A DNA stretch of 63,738 nucleotides from Myxococcaceae bacterium (GCA_016926755.1 JAFGNZ010000382.1:1-63738), one strand, 5' to 3'. Shown: positions 24,771 to 34,188, counted from the stretch's first letter. The notes: a model not told the origin generated them from the letters alone. Translations and numbers: made by a program.

Positions 24771-25570
24771 ACCGCGGCGCCGCTCCCCTCGCGCAGCGGG
24801 CCCTCGTGCACCAGGACGCGCCCGGCCTCCAGCCCCGGCGGGACGAGGTGCAGCACCTCGCCCTCCTCCGCGCGGCGCAGCAGCTCGACCAGCGCCGCCG
24901 TGTCGTGCACGGGGACCTGGAGCGTCGGTGGCAGCGCGAGCTTGCGCTCCATGGCGGCCACCTGGCGCTCCTCGTCCATGAGCTCCGTCTCATAGAGGAA
25001 GCTGCGATCGGCGTACTCGTGATCGCCCGGCACGCGGCCCACCAGCCGGAGCGGCCCCAGGCGCGTGTGGACACGCACGCTCGGGTTGTTCCACTGGGCG
25101 ACGCCTCGCAGGCGCCGCGCCCGCAGCATCCTCAACGTCAGCATCTTCACCCATGAGCCCGCCCGGAGGCCGCGCACGAAGCTCAGCAGCGACACGCCGA
25201 TGAAGAGGCCCGGCACCAGCGAGGGCGCCGCGTAGTAGGCCGCGCCGATGGCCAGCGCCTCGCCCGAGAGCCCCAGCCGCTGGCGGGCCTCCTCTTCGAG
25301 CATCCTCGCCGGACAGCGCAGCAGCCCGATGACTCCCGGCAGCAGGTAGAGATCCGACAGCACCCAGCTGGGGATCCCCAGCGCGCCGAACGCGAGCCGG
25401 TTCAGCTCCCGGTATTGCAGCACCAGCTCTGCGTGGTGCTCGGCCGGGAGGAGCTTCGCCGGGACTCTGGCGGGCTTCGACTCCAGCGCCTCCAGGTTGG
25501 CGGATGCGCCCAGCGCCGAGAGCGACAGCTCCGGGTGACGCGTGAAGAAGCCAGCGGCCAGCAGGTGCAT
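24767..25570 (-). CDS. Hypothetical protein with hydrophobic middle segment
   Basis: 267 residues beginning MHLLAAGFFTRHPELSLSALG. There is no signal peptide. A hydrophobic run around residues 107-135 (AIGAAYYAAPSLVPGLFIGVSLLSF) is followed by basic residues and, later, a soluble charged half (SVRVHTRLGPLRLVGRVPGD, FLYETELMDEE). I do not recognise the family. ATG 25570 has GGTGAGGG upstream and leaves a 100-base divergent promoter space to the starch-active enzyme gene; longer starts would invade it. Confidence 0.68.
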   Translation of the reverse strand: MHLLAAGFFTRHPELSLSALGASANLEALESKPARVPAKLLPAEHHAELVLQYRELNRLAFGALGIPSWVLSDLYLLPGVIGLLRCPARMLEEEARQRLGLSGEALAIGAAYYAAPSLVPGLFIGVSLLSFVRGLRAGSWVKMLTLRMLRARRLRGVAQWNNPSVRVHTRLGPLRLVGRVPGDHEYADRSFLYETELMDEERQVAAMERKLALPPTLQVPVHDTAALVELLRRAEEGEVLHLVPPGLEAGRVLVHEGPLREGSGAAV

Positions 25571-25670
25571 GTCAGCCCTCACCAGGGGAAACCCGAACAA
25601 ACAGATGATTGGACGCGAGATTTCTCCGGAGCCGGGTGTATGTCCAGCCACCCCCAACAAGGAAGCCCTG

Positions 25671-28600
25671 ATGAGCCACCTGAAACAGTGCCTGGCGCTT
25701 GTCCTGGCAGCGCTCCTCCTGCAGGCCAACACAGCCCAGGGGCAGATCGCCGCCGCGCACGTCTACCACAACCACATGCCCAACTTCTGGCCGTACTACG
25801 ACGTCACCCAGTACGCGTCGACGCCGGTGGGCAGCCCCATCCGCTACATGTATGACGGCCAGGTCATCAACCTGAAGCAGAGCCCCCCGTCGAACTACAC
25901 CTACTACCTGCCGTCGGGCGCGCCGATGCCGCACGACGATCTCGTCACCTACTACTCGCACAACGCGAAGACCGGCGCGTACCTGTACTGGCCCCCGGCC
26001 GTCGCGGCGGACATGCGCACGAATGCCTCCACCGGGCAGGTCCACGTCACCATGTCCGGGGCGGTGGTGAACAACGTCCAGGACCTGAACACCCTGCAGA
26101 ACGTGCCCGGCTACGGCAACACCGCGTGGGGCACCTCGTGGAGGGATCGCTACAACACCCTGTTCACCCCCGCGGGGAACCGGACCCTGGATCTCATCCA
26201 CTTCACCGGGCACCACTCCATGGGCCCGCTGGTGGGCCCGGAGTACTTCCTCAAGGATCTGATCTACCAGAGCGCCACGCTGGCGCAGCCCTACTTCCTG
26301 GGCAGTGACTTCCGCTCCTCCAAGGGCTTCTTCCCCACCGAGCTGGGCTTCTCCGAGCGCCTCATCCCCACCCTGGCGAAGCTGGGCATCCAGTGGTCCG
26401 TCATCGGCGACAACCACTTCTCCCGCACCCTCAAGGACTACCCCTTCCTGAATGATCCGGGCTCGGACACGCTCGTGTCCCCGCCCAACCGCGCCGATCT
26501 GCAGAACACCAGCAACGTCGGCAGCTGGGTGAGCCTGGCCATGGCGCACGAGCAGCAGGTCATCCGCAACAAGTACCCGTTCGCCTCCACGCCGCACTGG
26601 GTGCGCTACGTGGACCCCGCCACCGGCGCCGAGTCGCGCGTCGTCGGCATCCCCGTCAACCAGAACGGCTCCTGGCTCGAGGGCTGGGAGGGGGAGGCCA
26701 CCGTGGACGTGGTGAACCTCCGCAGCTTCGAGGGGCTCGTCTCCCAGCGGCAGTTCTTCGTGATCGCCCATGACGGCGACAACTCCGGCGGGCGCGCGGG
26801 CTCGGAGACCACCTGGTACAACGGCCGCGGCATCACCTGCACCGCGGGCGTGCAGTGCCTGGGCATCAGCGAGTACCTCGCCGCCCACACGCCCCCCTCC
26901 AGCGACGTGGTCCACGTGCAGGACGGCTCCTGGGTGGACACGCGAGACTCCTCGTCTGATCCGCAGTGGCACCACTGGAAGCTGCCCATGGGCATCTGGA
27001 AGGGGCAGTTCCCCGCCTTCAACGCCGCCACCGGCCTCACCCTCGCGCCGAAGACGAACCTCAGCGGCGTCCAGGAGGGGATGACCGTCTCCTTCGAGCA
27101 CGGCTGGCACTACCTGGAGCGCAACTTCGCCCTGCTCCAGGCCGCCCTCAACTACGCGAAGACCGCCGAGCAGATCTGGCTCGATGCCCACCCGAACCAC
27201 TGGCAGCCCAGCACGACGGTGGACCAGCAGCTCACCTACCCGGGCAACCAGCTCAACCCGTGGATGATGTCCTTCCCCGTCAAGGGTGACCCGAACAACG
27301 ACTGGGCCGGTGGTGCCAACCCCGCCGAGCTGGCCTGGTACTTCCTGCTGCCGGCCATGGACTCGGGCTTCGGCTACTACGACGAGAACCAGGACGACAA
27401 CGTCAAGCCCACCCTCTCCTTCAACCAGTCGCTCTACTTCTCCAAGCCCTACGTGCAGGACCGCGTTGCCCAGGATCGCACCGGCCCGTCTCTCTGGTGG
27501 TCGCAGCGCTGGCCCTACAACCCCGGCAGCGCCAACGTGGACAAGTCCGAGGGCTGGACGCTCCACCACTTCAACAACACCTTCGGCATCTACACGTACG
27601 CGTACGACGTGAGCGGCCTGTCCAACATCAAGGTCCGCATCCGCACGCACGCCAGCAAGAGCATCGACCCGCTCGACAACACCCACAAGGTGTATGAGCC
27701 CGCCGCGCGCAAGGCGGCCGGCGTGCCCAACATCGACACCACGCGCGTGAGCGCCTGGGTGGACTACCCGATGACGCGGCGGGACCTGAGGCCGGTGATG
27801 AACGGCGTGGCCTGGCAGCCCACATACCTGCCGGTCATGGCGAAGGTGCCCGCCCAGGAGATCGGCGACCTCTACTATGTCTATCTCGGCAACTACCGCG
27901 ACCAGCTCCTCGACTACTACATCGAGGCCACCGACAGCCGGGGCAACATCACCCGGAGCGAGATCCAGTCCGTCTACGTCGGCGCCGGCCGGTACACGCT
28001 GAGCGGCGGCAAGTACGTCGAGGACCTGAACGGCTCGGTGCAGGGCACGCACCCGTTCCTGGTGGTGGACACCACCGCGCCCTCGGCGCCCACCGGGCTG
28101 GCGGTGGCCACTCGGACGGACCGCTCGGTGAAGCTCACCTGGAGCGCGGCGTCGGACAACGTGGCGGTGACCGGGTACACCGTCTTCCGCAATGGCACCC
28201 AGGTCGGCACGAGCACCACGACGAGCTACACCGACAGCGGGCTGACCCCGAGCACCTCGTACAGCTACACCGTGAAGGCTCGTGATGCGGCGGGCAACAC
28301 CTCCGCGGCCAGCGCGGCGCTCCCCGTCACCACCCAGCCGCCGGACACCACCGCGCCCTCCGCCCCCACGGGGCTGGCGGCCTCGGCCGTCACGAGCTCC
28401 TCGGCGACGCTGAGCTGGACGGCCGCCACCGACAACTATGGCGTGGCCGGCTACTACGTGTACCGGAACGGGACGCAGATCGCCGCGCCCGCAGGGACGA
28501 GCTACACGGACAGCTCGCTGTCCCCCAGCACTTCATACAGCTACACCGTGAAGGCGGCGGATGCGGCGGGCAACCTCTCGGCGGCCAGTTCCACCGTGAA

Positions 28601-30026
28601 CGTCACCACCAGCGCGGGCAACTCGGCCACCGTCTATTACAAGAAGGGCTTCGCCACCCCGTACATCCACTTCCGCCCCGCTGGCGGCACATGGACCGCC
28701 GTGCCCGGCGTCGCCATGCCGGACTCGGAGGTGAGCGGGTACGCGAAGTACACCGTCAACCTGGGCACCGCCACCCAGCTCGAGTGCGTCTTCAACAACG
28801 GCAGCGGCACCTGGGACAACAACAACGGCAACAACTACTTCTTCCCCACGGGTACCTCTGCCTATAGCTCCGGCACCATCACCCCCGGTGCTCCGGTGGT
28901 GGACTCGACGTCTCCCTCCGCACCCACGAACCTCTCTTCGCCTTCGAAGACGTCCTCGTCGATCTCGCTCTCGTGGACGGCCTCCACGGATGACGTCGGC
29001 GTGACGGGCTACCAGGTCTTCCGCAATGGTACGCAGGTGGGCACGCCCACGGGCACCACCTATGTGGACGGCGGGCTCGCGGCCAGCACCGCCTACAGCT
29101 ACACCGTGAAGGCGCGCGACGCGGCGGGCAACCTCTCGGCGGCCAGCGCCACCGTGAACGTCACCACCAGCGCGGGCAACTCCGTCACCGTCTATTACAA
29201 GAAGGGCTTCGCCACGCCGTACATCCACTACCGCCCCGCTGGCGGCACGTGGACCGCTGTGCCCGGCGTCGCCATGCCGAACTCGGAGGTGAGCGGGTAC
29301 GCGAAGTACACCGTGAACCTGGGCGCCGCCACCCAGCTCGAGTGCGTCTTCAACAACGGCAGCGGCACCTGGGACAACAACGGCGGCCTCAACTACTTCA
29401 TCCCCGCCGGCACCCAGACCTTCAACGCGGGCACCATCACCGCGGGCGCCCCCTCCTCCGATGTCTCCTCGCCCGCCGCCCCCACCGGCCTGGCGGTGTC
29501 CTCCAAGACGTCCACCTCCGTGTCGCTCACGTGGAACGCCGTGACCGACCCCAGCGGCATCGCCGGCTACAACGTCTATCGCGGCGGAGCCCTGGTGGGC
29601 TCGCCTGGCTCGAACAGCTACACCGACACGGGCCTCACCGCGGGGACGAGCTATAGCTACACGGTGAAGGCGCGGGACAACGCGGGCAACCTCTCGGCGG
29701 CCAGCTCGGCGCTGAACGTCACCACGAGCTCCACCGGCGCGACCGTCACCTTCAACGAGACGGCCAGCACCGTGATGGGCCAGAACATCTACGTCGTGGG
29801 CAACATCGCCGCGCTCGGTCAGTGGAACACCGGCTCGGCCATCCTGCTCTCCCCAGCCAACTACCCGACGTGGAGCGTGACGCTGAGCCTGCCCGGCTCG
29901 ACGACCTTCGAGTACAAGTACATCAAGAAGGACGAGGGAGGGAACGTCACCTGGGAGAGCGGCTCCAACCGCTCGTACACCCCCCCGGCCTCCGGGAGCG
30001 TGACGATCAACGACACCTGGAAGTAG
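25671..30026 (+). CDS. Multidomain secreted amylase, GH57/GH119-like, with Fn3, CBM25 and CBM20 modules
   Basis: 1451 residues. A signal peptide (MSHLKQCLALVLAALLLQ, cleavage near AQG-QIA) is followed by a catalytic region of about 750 residues starting AAHVYHNHMPNFW, the H-x-H-x-P type opening of GH57 and the related GH119 alpha-amylases. GFFPTELGFSERLIPTLAKLG carries the probable nucleophile Glu, and FFVIAHDGDN may supply an acid residue. Then come Fn3, Fn3, CBM25, Fn3, CBM25 and Fn3, and a C-terminal CBM20 (YVVGNIAALGQWN, FEYKYIKKD). CBM25 and CBM20 bind starch, so secreted starch digestion is the likely role. AAGGAAG precedes ATG 25671. Family number GH119 is preferred from architecture but not proven. 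Confidence 0.88.
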   Translation: MSHLKQCLALVLAALLLQANTAQGQIAAAHVYHNHMPNFWPYYDVTQYASTPVGSPIRYMYDGQVINLKQSPPSNYTYYLPSGAPMPHDDLVTYYSHNAKTGAYLYWPPAVAADMRTNASTGQVHVTMSGAVVNNVQDLNTLQNVPGYGNTAWGTSWRDRYNTLFTPAGNRTLDLIHFTGHHSMGPLVGPEYFLKDLIYQSATLAQPYFLGSDFRSSKGFFPTELGFSERLIPTLAKLGIQWSVIGDNHFSRTLKDYPFLNDPGSDTLVSPPNRADLQNTSNVGSWVSLAMAHEQQVIRNKYPFASTPHWVRYVDPATGAESRVVGIPVNQNGSWLEGWEGEATVDVVNLRSFEGLVSQRQFFVIAHDGDNSGGRAGSETTWYNGRGITCTAGVQCLGISEYLAAHTPPSSDVVHVQDGSWVDTRDSSSDPQWHHWKLPMGIWKGQFPAFNAATGLTLAPKTNLSGVQEGMTVSFEHGWHYLERNFALLQAALNYAKTAEQIWLDAHPNHWQPSTTVDQQLTYPGNQLNPWMMSFPVKGDPNNDWAGGANPAELAWYFLLPAMDSGFGYYDENQDDNVKPTLSFNQSLYFSKPYVQDRVAQDRTGPSLWWSQRWPYNPGSANVDKSEGWTLHHFNNTFGIYTYAYDVSGLSNIKVRIRTHASKSIDPLDNTHKVYEPAARKAAGVPNIDTTRVSAWVDYPMTRRDLRPVMNGVAWQPTYLPVMAKVPAQEIGDLYYVYLGNYRDQLLDYYIEATDSRGNITRSEIQSVYVGAGRYTLSGGKYVEDLNGSVQGTHPFLVVDTTAPSAPTGLAVATRTDRSVKLTWSAASDNVAVTGYTVFRNGTQVGTSTTTSYTDSGLTPSTSYSYTVKARDAAGNTSAASAALPVTTQPPDTTAPSAPTGLAASAVTSSSATLSWTAATDNYGVAGYYVYRNGTQIAAPAGTSYTDSSLSPSTSYSYTVKAADAAGNLSAASSTVNVTTSAGNSATVYYKKGFATPYIHFRPAGGTWTAVPGVAMPDSEVSGYAKYTVNLGTATQLECVFNNGSGTWDNNNGNNYFFPTGTSAYSSGTITPGAPVVDSTSPSAPTNLSSPSKTSSSISLSWTASTDDVGVTGYQVFRNGTQVGTPTGTTYVDGGLAASTAYSYTVKARDAAGNLSAASATVNVTTSAGNSVTVYYKKGFATPYIHYRPAGGTWTAVPGVAMPNSEVSGYAKYTVNLGAATQLECVFNNGSGTWDNNGGLNYFIPAGTQTFNAGTITAGAPSSDVSSPAAPTGLAVSSKTSTSVSLTWNAVTDPSGIAGYNVYRGGALVGSPGSNSYTDTGLTAGTSYSYTVKARDNAGNLSAASSALNVTTSSTGATVTFNETASTVMGQNIYVVGNIAALGQWNTGSAILLSPANYPTWSVTLSLPGSTTFEYKYIKKDEGGNVTWESGSNRSYTPPASGSVTINDTWK
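28350..29465 (+). repeat. Duplicated Fn3-CBM25 block, 558-base period
   Basis: The sequence CGTCTATTAC at 28631 recurs at 29189, exactly 186 codons later, with long near-identical stretches on both sides covering CBM25 and its preceding Fn3 domain. A recent in-frame tandem duplication inside the amylase gene. Confidence 0.85.
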
Positions 30027-30044
30027 CGCGCTTCCGGAGACGCT

Positions 30045-30074
30045 CCGGCGCGAGGGCCCCATTCCTCGCGCCGG
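30045..30074 (+). terminator. Strong hairpin terminator after the amylase gene
   Basis: CCGGCGCGAGG and CCTCGCGCCGG form a perfect 11-bp stem with an 8-base loop, 19 bases after the stop. No U-tract follows, as is common for high-GC hairpins. Confidence 0.65.
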
Positions 30075-30153
30075 GGTGTCGAATGCCCGGTGGCGCACCC
30101 TGGCCGCATCCAGTGCTGGCCTCGGGGGCGCGACTCGGTGAGGCTGGGGCCGC

Positions 30154-31860
30154 GTGGACGAGACGAAACTTCCAGAGCCCGAGGATCTCCAGCCCCTGCT
30201 CTCCGCCGCCCTGGCCCTGCCGGCGCTGAAGCCTCACGCCGCTCGCCTGGAGCGGCTCCGCCAGGACTACGCCCGAGGCGTGGCCCAGAAGGATGCGCCC
30301 CTCGCCGTCGCCCTGGTGGGCGCCACCGGCGCGGGCAAGTCCACCCTCCTCAATGCGCTCGCGGGACAGCACCTGGCTCGTGAGGGCGAGGACCGCCCCA
30401 CCAGCACCACCGCCACCGTGTTCGCCCCGGCAGGCGCCGACCTGGAGGCGCTCTCACGCGTGGGCGCCTCCGTGGTGCGCTACACCGCCAGCCCGCACGG
30501 GGTGTGGGGCGGTCAGATCTTCATCGACACCCCGGACCTCAACAGCGTGGCCACCACCCACCGTGAGGTGGCTCGCGCCGCCCTGGAGCTCGCCGATGTG
30601 GCCCTCGTGGTGATGCACCGCGGCAGCGTGGCCGAGGCCACCCAGGTGGAGTTCCTCGCCGAGTTCGCCCGGCGCCGCGCCCTCGTCTTCCTCATCAACT
30701 TCGCGGACGAGCTGTCCGCCGACTCGCGCGAGGCCCTGAAGGCCCAGGCCCGCAAGCTCGCCTCGGAGCAGCTCGGCCTGCCGCAGGACGCCATCCCCAC
30801 CTTCGCCATCAGCGCCCGGGCCGCCCGCGAGGGCAAGGATGCCTCGGGCGAGTTCGGCGCCTTCCTCTTCCACCTGCGCGAGCTGGCCACCCAGGCCGTC
30901 GCCTCCCGGGTGCGCCGCGGCAACGCCCTGGGCGCGCTGGACGAGCTCGCCACGCGCGTCGACGCCGCCCTCCAGGAGACCGAAGCCCTGCTCTCCCGCA
31001 CCCGCACCGCCCTGGAGAGCGGCCTGGGCCGCGCCAGCGAGGGGCTCCGCAAGGACTTCGAATCGCGCCTGGGGCTCGCCCACGGGCACCTCGCCACGGA
31101 GGTGCGCAGGCAGGCGGCCGGCCGCTTCTGGGGCCCCGCGGCGTGGGGGCTTCGGCTCTCGCTGTGGGGCGCCAGCGGCCTGGGCGCGGCGACGCTCCTG
31201 GCCCGCCGCAGCCTGCCCGCCGGCCTGGCGGTGGCCGCGGCCTCCACGGCCATCGACGCCGTGAGAGACAGGACGCGCGCCCGCGCCGCCGAGACGACGA
31301 TGGTGGAGCCCTTCGAGGATGATCTGGCGGTGGAGTCCGCCGCCCGCGCCTCCCTCGTCGAAGCCCGCGCCGTCGCGCACGCCAGCGGGCTGGCCCCCGA
31401 GCTCCTCGGAGTCCCCGACACGGACACGCTGCTGACGCAGCTCCAGGCCGTGCGCGCGAGCACCTGGCGCTACACCGCCACCACCGCCGTGGCGGAGGCG
31501 GTGTCGGGCTGGTGGAGCGTGGCCCGCTGGCTCGTGCTGCCGCTGATCAACCTGCCCCTCTTCGCGCTGCTGGGCCACGTGGGCTACCGCGTGGTCCGCG
31601 CGTACCTGGAGGGGCCGCTGCTCAGCATGGAGTACTTCCTCAACGCCAGCGCGCTGTTCCTGCTGCTCGCCGGCGGCGGGGCGCTGCTGAGCTCAGCGAG
31701 CCTCGCGGGCGCTGGCCGAGTCGCGCTCCGGGCGGGCCGGACGCGCTTTACGGAGGCCCTCGCCACCCTGAGCGGGAGGCTCGGAGAGGCTGTCGAGGAC
31801 AGTCTTCGCTCCGGGCGGGACGCCGCTCGCCGGCTGCTGGGCCTCATCCGCCCCCGGTGA
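30154..31860 (+). CDS. Membrane GTPase, paralogue of the 12488 gene
   Basis: 568 residues starting at GTG 30154. P-loop GATGAGKSTLLNALAG (G1), TSTT switch-like segment (G2), DTPDLNSVATTHREVA (G3), FLINFAD in the base-recognition position (G4-like). A long helical region follows, then hydrophobic segments near residues 325-365 and 470-530 (LVLPLINLPLFALLGHVGYRV, ASALFLLLAGGGALLSS). Same order as the GTPase at 12488, with the shared motif DTPDxxSV, so they are distant paralogues. Such proteins usually remodel or monitor membranes; here that is inference. The last 168 bases overlap the convergent M23 peptidase gene. Confidence 0.85.
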   Translation: MDETKLPEPEDLQPLLSAALALPALKPHAARLERLRQDYARGVAQKDAPLAVALVGATGAGKSTLLNALAGQHLAREGEDRPTSTTATVFAPAGADLEALSRVGASVVRYTASPHGVWGGQIFIDTPDLNSVATTHREVARAALELADVALVVMHRGSVAEATQVEFLAEFARRRALVFLINFADELSADSREALKAQARKLASEQLGLPQDAIPTFAISARAAREGKDASGEFGAFLFHLRELATQAVASRVRRGNALGALDELATRVDAALQETEALLSRTRTALESGLGRASEGLRKDFESRLGLAHGHLATEVRRQAAGRFWGPAAWGLRLSLWGASGLGAATLLARRSLPAGLAVAAASTAIDAVRDRTRARAAETTMVEPFEDDLAVESAARASLVEARAVAHASGLAPELLGVPDTDTLLTQLQAVRASTWRYTATTAVAEAVSGWWSVARWLVLPLINLPLFALLGHVGYRVVRAYLEGPLLSMEYFLNASALFLLLAGGGALLSSASLAGAGRVALRAGRTRFTEALATLSGRLGEAVEDSLRSGRDAARRLLGLIRPR

Positions 31861-32469
31861 GAGCGAGACGACCGCCTCGCCCGCGCGCTCCGGCTGCTGC
31901 GTGGCCACCATGTTCTCCTGGGCCTCACGGCACAGCGGCGCGGCCACGCGCGTGTCGCGCACCGGATCGCCATAGCCCACGATGCGCGCGGGCACGGAGG
32001 GGTTGTTCCACCCGCGTCCCGTCTCCTTCGCCACCTTGAAGTGCAGGTGCGGACCGCAGGACCAGCCCGTGGCGCCGGAGAAGCCGAGCAGCTGGCCCTG
32101 CTTCACCTGCTCATCGCGCTTCACCACCACCGCGCTGAAGTGCAGGTACTGCGTCTCCAGCCCATCGCCGTGGGAGATGACGACGTAGTTCGTCTTGGCG
32201 GCGAACTTCTCATCGCAGCCGCCCTCCGTGCTGTCGCCGCGTGCCATGCGCACCACGCCGTCTCGGGCCGCGACGATCGGCGTCCCCTCCGGCATGCGGA
32301 AATCCCAGGCGTGTGTGTCGTTGTACCTGTGACTACCTGTGTCGTGCCCCTGGCTCACCGGGTAGATGCGGCCACAGGCAAACGGGACGCCCACTTCGGG
32401 AATGTCCGCGAGGGAGTTGGGGGAGACCGCTGGAACCGACGCGAGGACCAGGAGGGTGGAGAGGATCAT
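31693..32469 (-). CDS. M23/LytM-type peptidase, exported
   Basis: 258 residues with a signal peptide (MILSTLLVLASVPAVSPNS). Metal-binding signatures of M23 peptidases are visible: H-x3-D in NDTHAWDFRMPEG and HLHF in SCGPHLHFKV. Further family stretches are GTPIVAARDGVV, NYVVISHGDGLETQYLHFS and VKQGQLLGFSGATG. M23 enzymes cut peptidoglycan cross-bridges or, if degenerate, activate amidases; here the key residues are present. ATG 32469 is chosen because it yields the signal peptide. The last 90 residues are a low-complexity tail; its final 55 codons overlap the GTPase gene on the other strand. Confidence 0.88.
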   Translation of the reverse strand: MILSTLLVLASVPAVSPNSLADIPEVGVPFACGRIYPVSQGHDTGSHRYNDTHAWDFRMPEGTPIVAARDGVVRMARGDSTEGGCDEKFAAKTNYVVISHGDGLETQYLHFSAVVVKRDEQVKQGQLLGFSGATGWSCGPHLHFKVAKETGRGWNNPSVPARIVGYGDPVRDTRVAAPLCREAQENMVATQQPERAGEAVVSLSPGADEAQQPASGVPPGAKTVLDSLSEPPAQGGEGLRKARPARPERDSASAREAR

Positions 32470-32596
32470 GGTGTGAGCCGCCTCACAACGGAGGGATCCG
32501 CGCCGCCTATTCCGTGACGAACTCCCCTCCCCAGCCCGTCCGGCGCGCGGCCCTGGAGCAGAGCACCTGCCCGCCCGGTCGCCAGAATCCACATAG

Positions 32597-32610
32597 AGTG
32601 ACTGGTCACT
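32597..32610. promoter_or_regulatory. TetR operator palindrome
   Basis: AGTGAC-TG-GTCACT is a perfect 6+6 palindrome 28 bases before the TetR-type start, in the divergent space with the M23 gene. A TTTTATGTAA -10-like stretch and AAGGAG follow. Probable autoregulatory operator. Confidence 0.7.
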
Positions 32611-32638
32611 TTTTATGTAAGGAGCTAGAAATGAGGTC

Positions 32639-33295
32639 ATGCCTCAGCGCAAGGCCCGCCCGGAGACGCCCGCCCGTCCCCACCGCACCCAGCAGGAGCG
32701 GCGCGAGGAGACGCGCCGCCGGCTGCTGGACGCCACCATCACGGTGCTGGTGGAGCAGGGCTACGCCCGGCTGACGACGGTGGAGGTGGCGAAGCGGGCC
32801 GGCGTCTCGCAGGGCGCGATCTTCACCCACTTCGACACGAAGGCGGACCTGCTGTGCGCCGCCGTCGCGCACCTCTTCCCCCGGCTCATCCAGGACTACC
32901 TGGCCGGCTTCGGAGGGATGTCCAGCGTGCGGGATCGGATCAGCGCGGCGATCCAGATGCTGTGGAGCGTCTTCCAGCGCCCGGAGCTGCAGGCCGCCAT
33001 CGAGCTGTACGTGGCGGCGCGCACGGATCCGGAGCTGCAGGCGGCGCTGGCGGCGATGGAGGGCCCCCACCGCGAGAACCTGGTGCGCGTGGCGCGCGAG
33101 CTGTTCCCCGAGGCCGCCTCGCACCCGGACTTCGAGGCCGTCATCGAGCTGGTCATCGACGCGGTGCAGGGCGGCACCATCGCCCGCGTGGCCCGGCCGG
33201 ATCACCCCGCGCTCGAGCGGATGGTGAAGGTCCTCACGCGCTTCGTCCACCGCAGCTTCACCCGGGGCCGGAACCGCCCGCTCCAGCGGGCCTAG
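32639..33295 (+). CDS. TetR-family transcriptional repressor
   Basis: 218 residues. The N-terminal helix-turn-helix is clear (RRRLLDATITVLVEQG, VEVAKRAGVSQGAIFTHF), with a helical ligand-binding domain behind it. A basic N-terminal extension (MPQRKARPETPARPHRTQQ) precedes it. The downstream sterol-desaturase-like gene starts 17 bases after the stop, so the regulator and enzyme probably form an operon and the ligand may be a lipid-like molecule (inference). An alternative ATG at 32631 is out of frame. Confidence 0.92.
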   Translation: MPQRKARPETPARPHRTQQERREETRRRLLDATITVLVEQGYARLTTVEVAKRAGVSQGAIFTHFDTKADLLCAAVAHLFPRLIQDYLAGFGGMSSVRDRISAAIQMLWSVFQRPELQAAIELYVAARTDPELQAALAAMEGPHRENLVRVARELFPEAASHPDFEAVIELVIDAVQGGTIARVARPDHPALERMVKVLTRFVHRSFTRGRNRPLQRA

Positions 33296-33312
33296 CCAGG
33301 AGGTCATCACTC

Positions 33313-34188
33313 ATGGACACAGCCCACATCCCCGACCTCATCACCCCGGCCATCCCGTTCTTCTTCCTCACGCTCGTCATCGAGGGCCTGGTGATCAAGC
33401 GCATGAGGGACGAGGGCCGCGACGTCCTGGGCCACACGGTGAAGGACACCGCCGCCAGCCTCTCCATGGGGCTGGGCAACCTCTTCGTCGGCCTCTTCTG
33501 GAAGGGCATCTCCTTCGCGGGCTACCTGGCGCTCTACGAGCTCACGCCGCTGCGGATGGGCGCGGGCCCGCTGGCCTGGGTGCTCCTCTTCTTCGCGGAG
33601 GACCACTGCTACTACTGGTTCCACCGCGTCCATCACGAGTGCCGGTTCTTCTGGGCCTCGCACGTCGTGCACCACTCCAGCCAGCGCTACAACCTCTCCA
33701 CGGCGCTGCGGCAGACGTGGACGTCGCCGACGGGCTGGCCCTTCTGGGCGCCCCTGGCCCTGCTCGGGTTCCACCCGGCGATGATCGTCACCCTGCAGTC
33801 CATCAGCCTGCTCTACCAGTACTGGATCCACACCGAGTCCATCCGCCGGCTCGGGCCCCTGGAGTGGGTGCTCAACACGCCCTCGCACCACCGCGTCCAT
33901 CACGCGTCCAACCCGCAGTACCTGGACAAGAACTACGCGGGCATCCTCATCATCTGGGATCGGCTCTTCGGCACCTTCGAGCCCGAGGTGGAGCGGCCCG
34001 TGTACGGGCTGACGAAGAACCTGCAGACGTTCAACCCGGTGCGCATCGCCTTCCACGAGTTCGTCGCCATCGCGAAGGATCTGCGCCGCGCCGAGCCGCT
34101 GCGCACCCGGCTCAACCGCGTCTTCCGCAACCCGGCGTGGAAGCCCGAGGCGGAGCAGGCCCGTCCGCCCTCGACCTTCCCGGCCTGA
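33313..34188 (+). CDS. Sterol desaturase/fatty acid hydroxylase family membrane enzyme
   Basis: 291 residues. Several membrane helices at the N-terminus precede the diiron-binding His motifs of this superfamily: HRVHHE, HVVHHSSQ, and HHRVHHASN, with spacing typical of sterol desaturase and alkylglycerol monooxygenase-like enzymes. The enzyme should hydroxylate or desaturate a lipid at the membrane using O2. AGGAGG at 33298 sits 9 bases before ATG 33313. Directly downstream of the TetR regulator in the same operon. The exact substrate cannot be told. Confidence 0.9.
   Translation: MDTAHIPDLITPAIPFFFLTLVIEGLVIKRMRDEGRDVLGHTVKDTAASLSMGLGNLFVGLFWKGISFAGYLALYELTPLRMGAGPLAWVLLFFAEDHCYYWFHRVHHECRFFWASHVVHHSSQRYNLSTALRQTWTSPTGWPFWAPLALLGFHPAMIVTLQSISLLYQYWIHTESIRRLGPLEWVLNTPSHHRVHHASNPQYLDKNYAGILIIWDRLFGTFEPEVERPVYGLTKNLQTFNPVRIAFHEFVAIAKDLRRAEPLRTRLNRVFRNPAWKPEAEQARPPSTFPA

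Noticed and set aside
25572..28052. 826-codon minus-strand frame over the amylase
   Set aside because: Antisense shadow of the catalytic region. Val/Gly/Arg-rich noise, no start context, no family.
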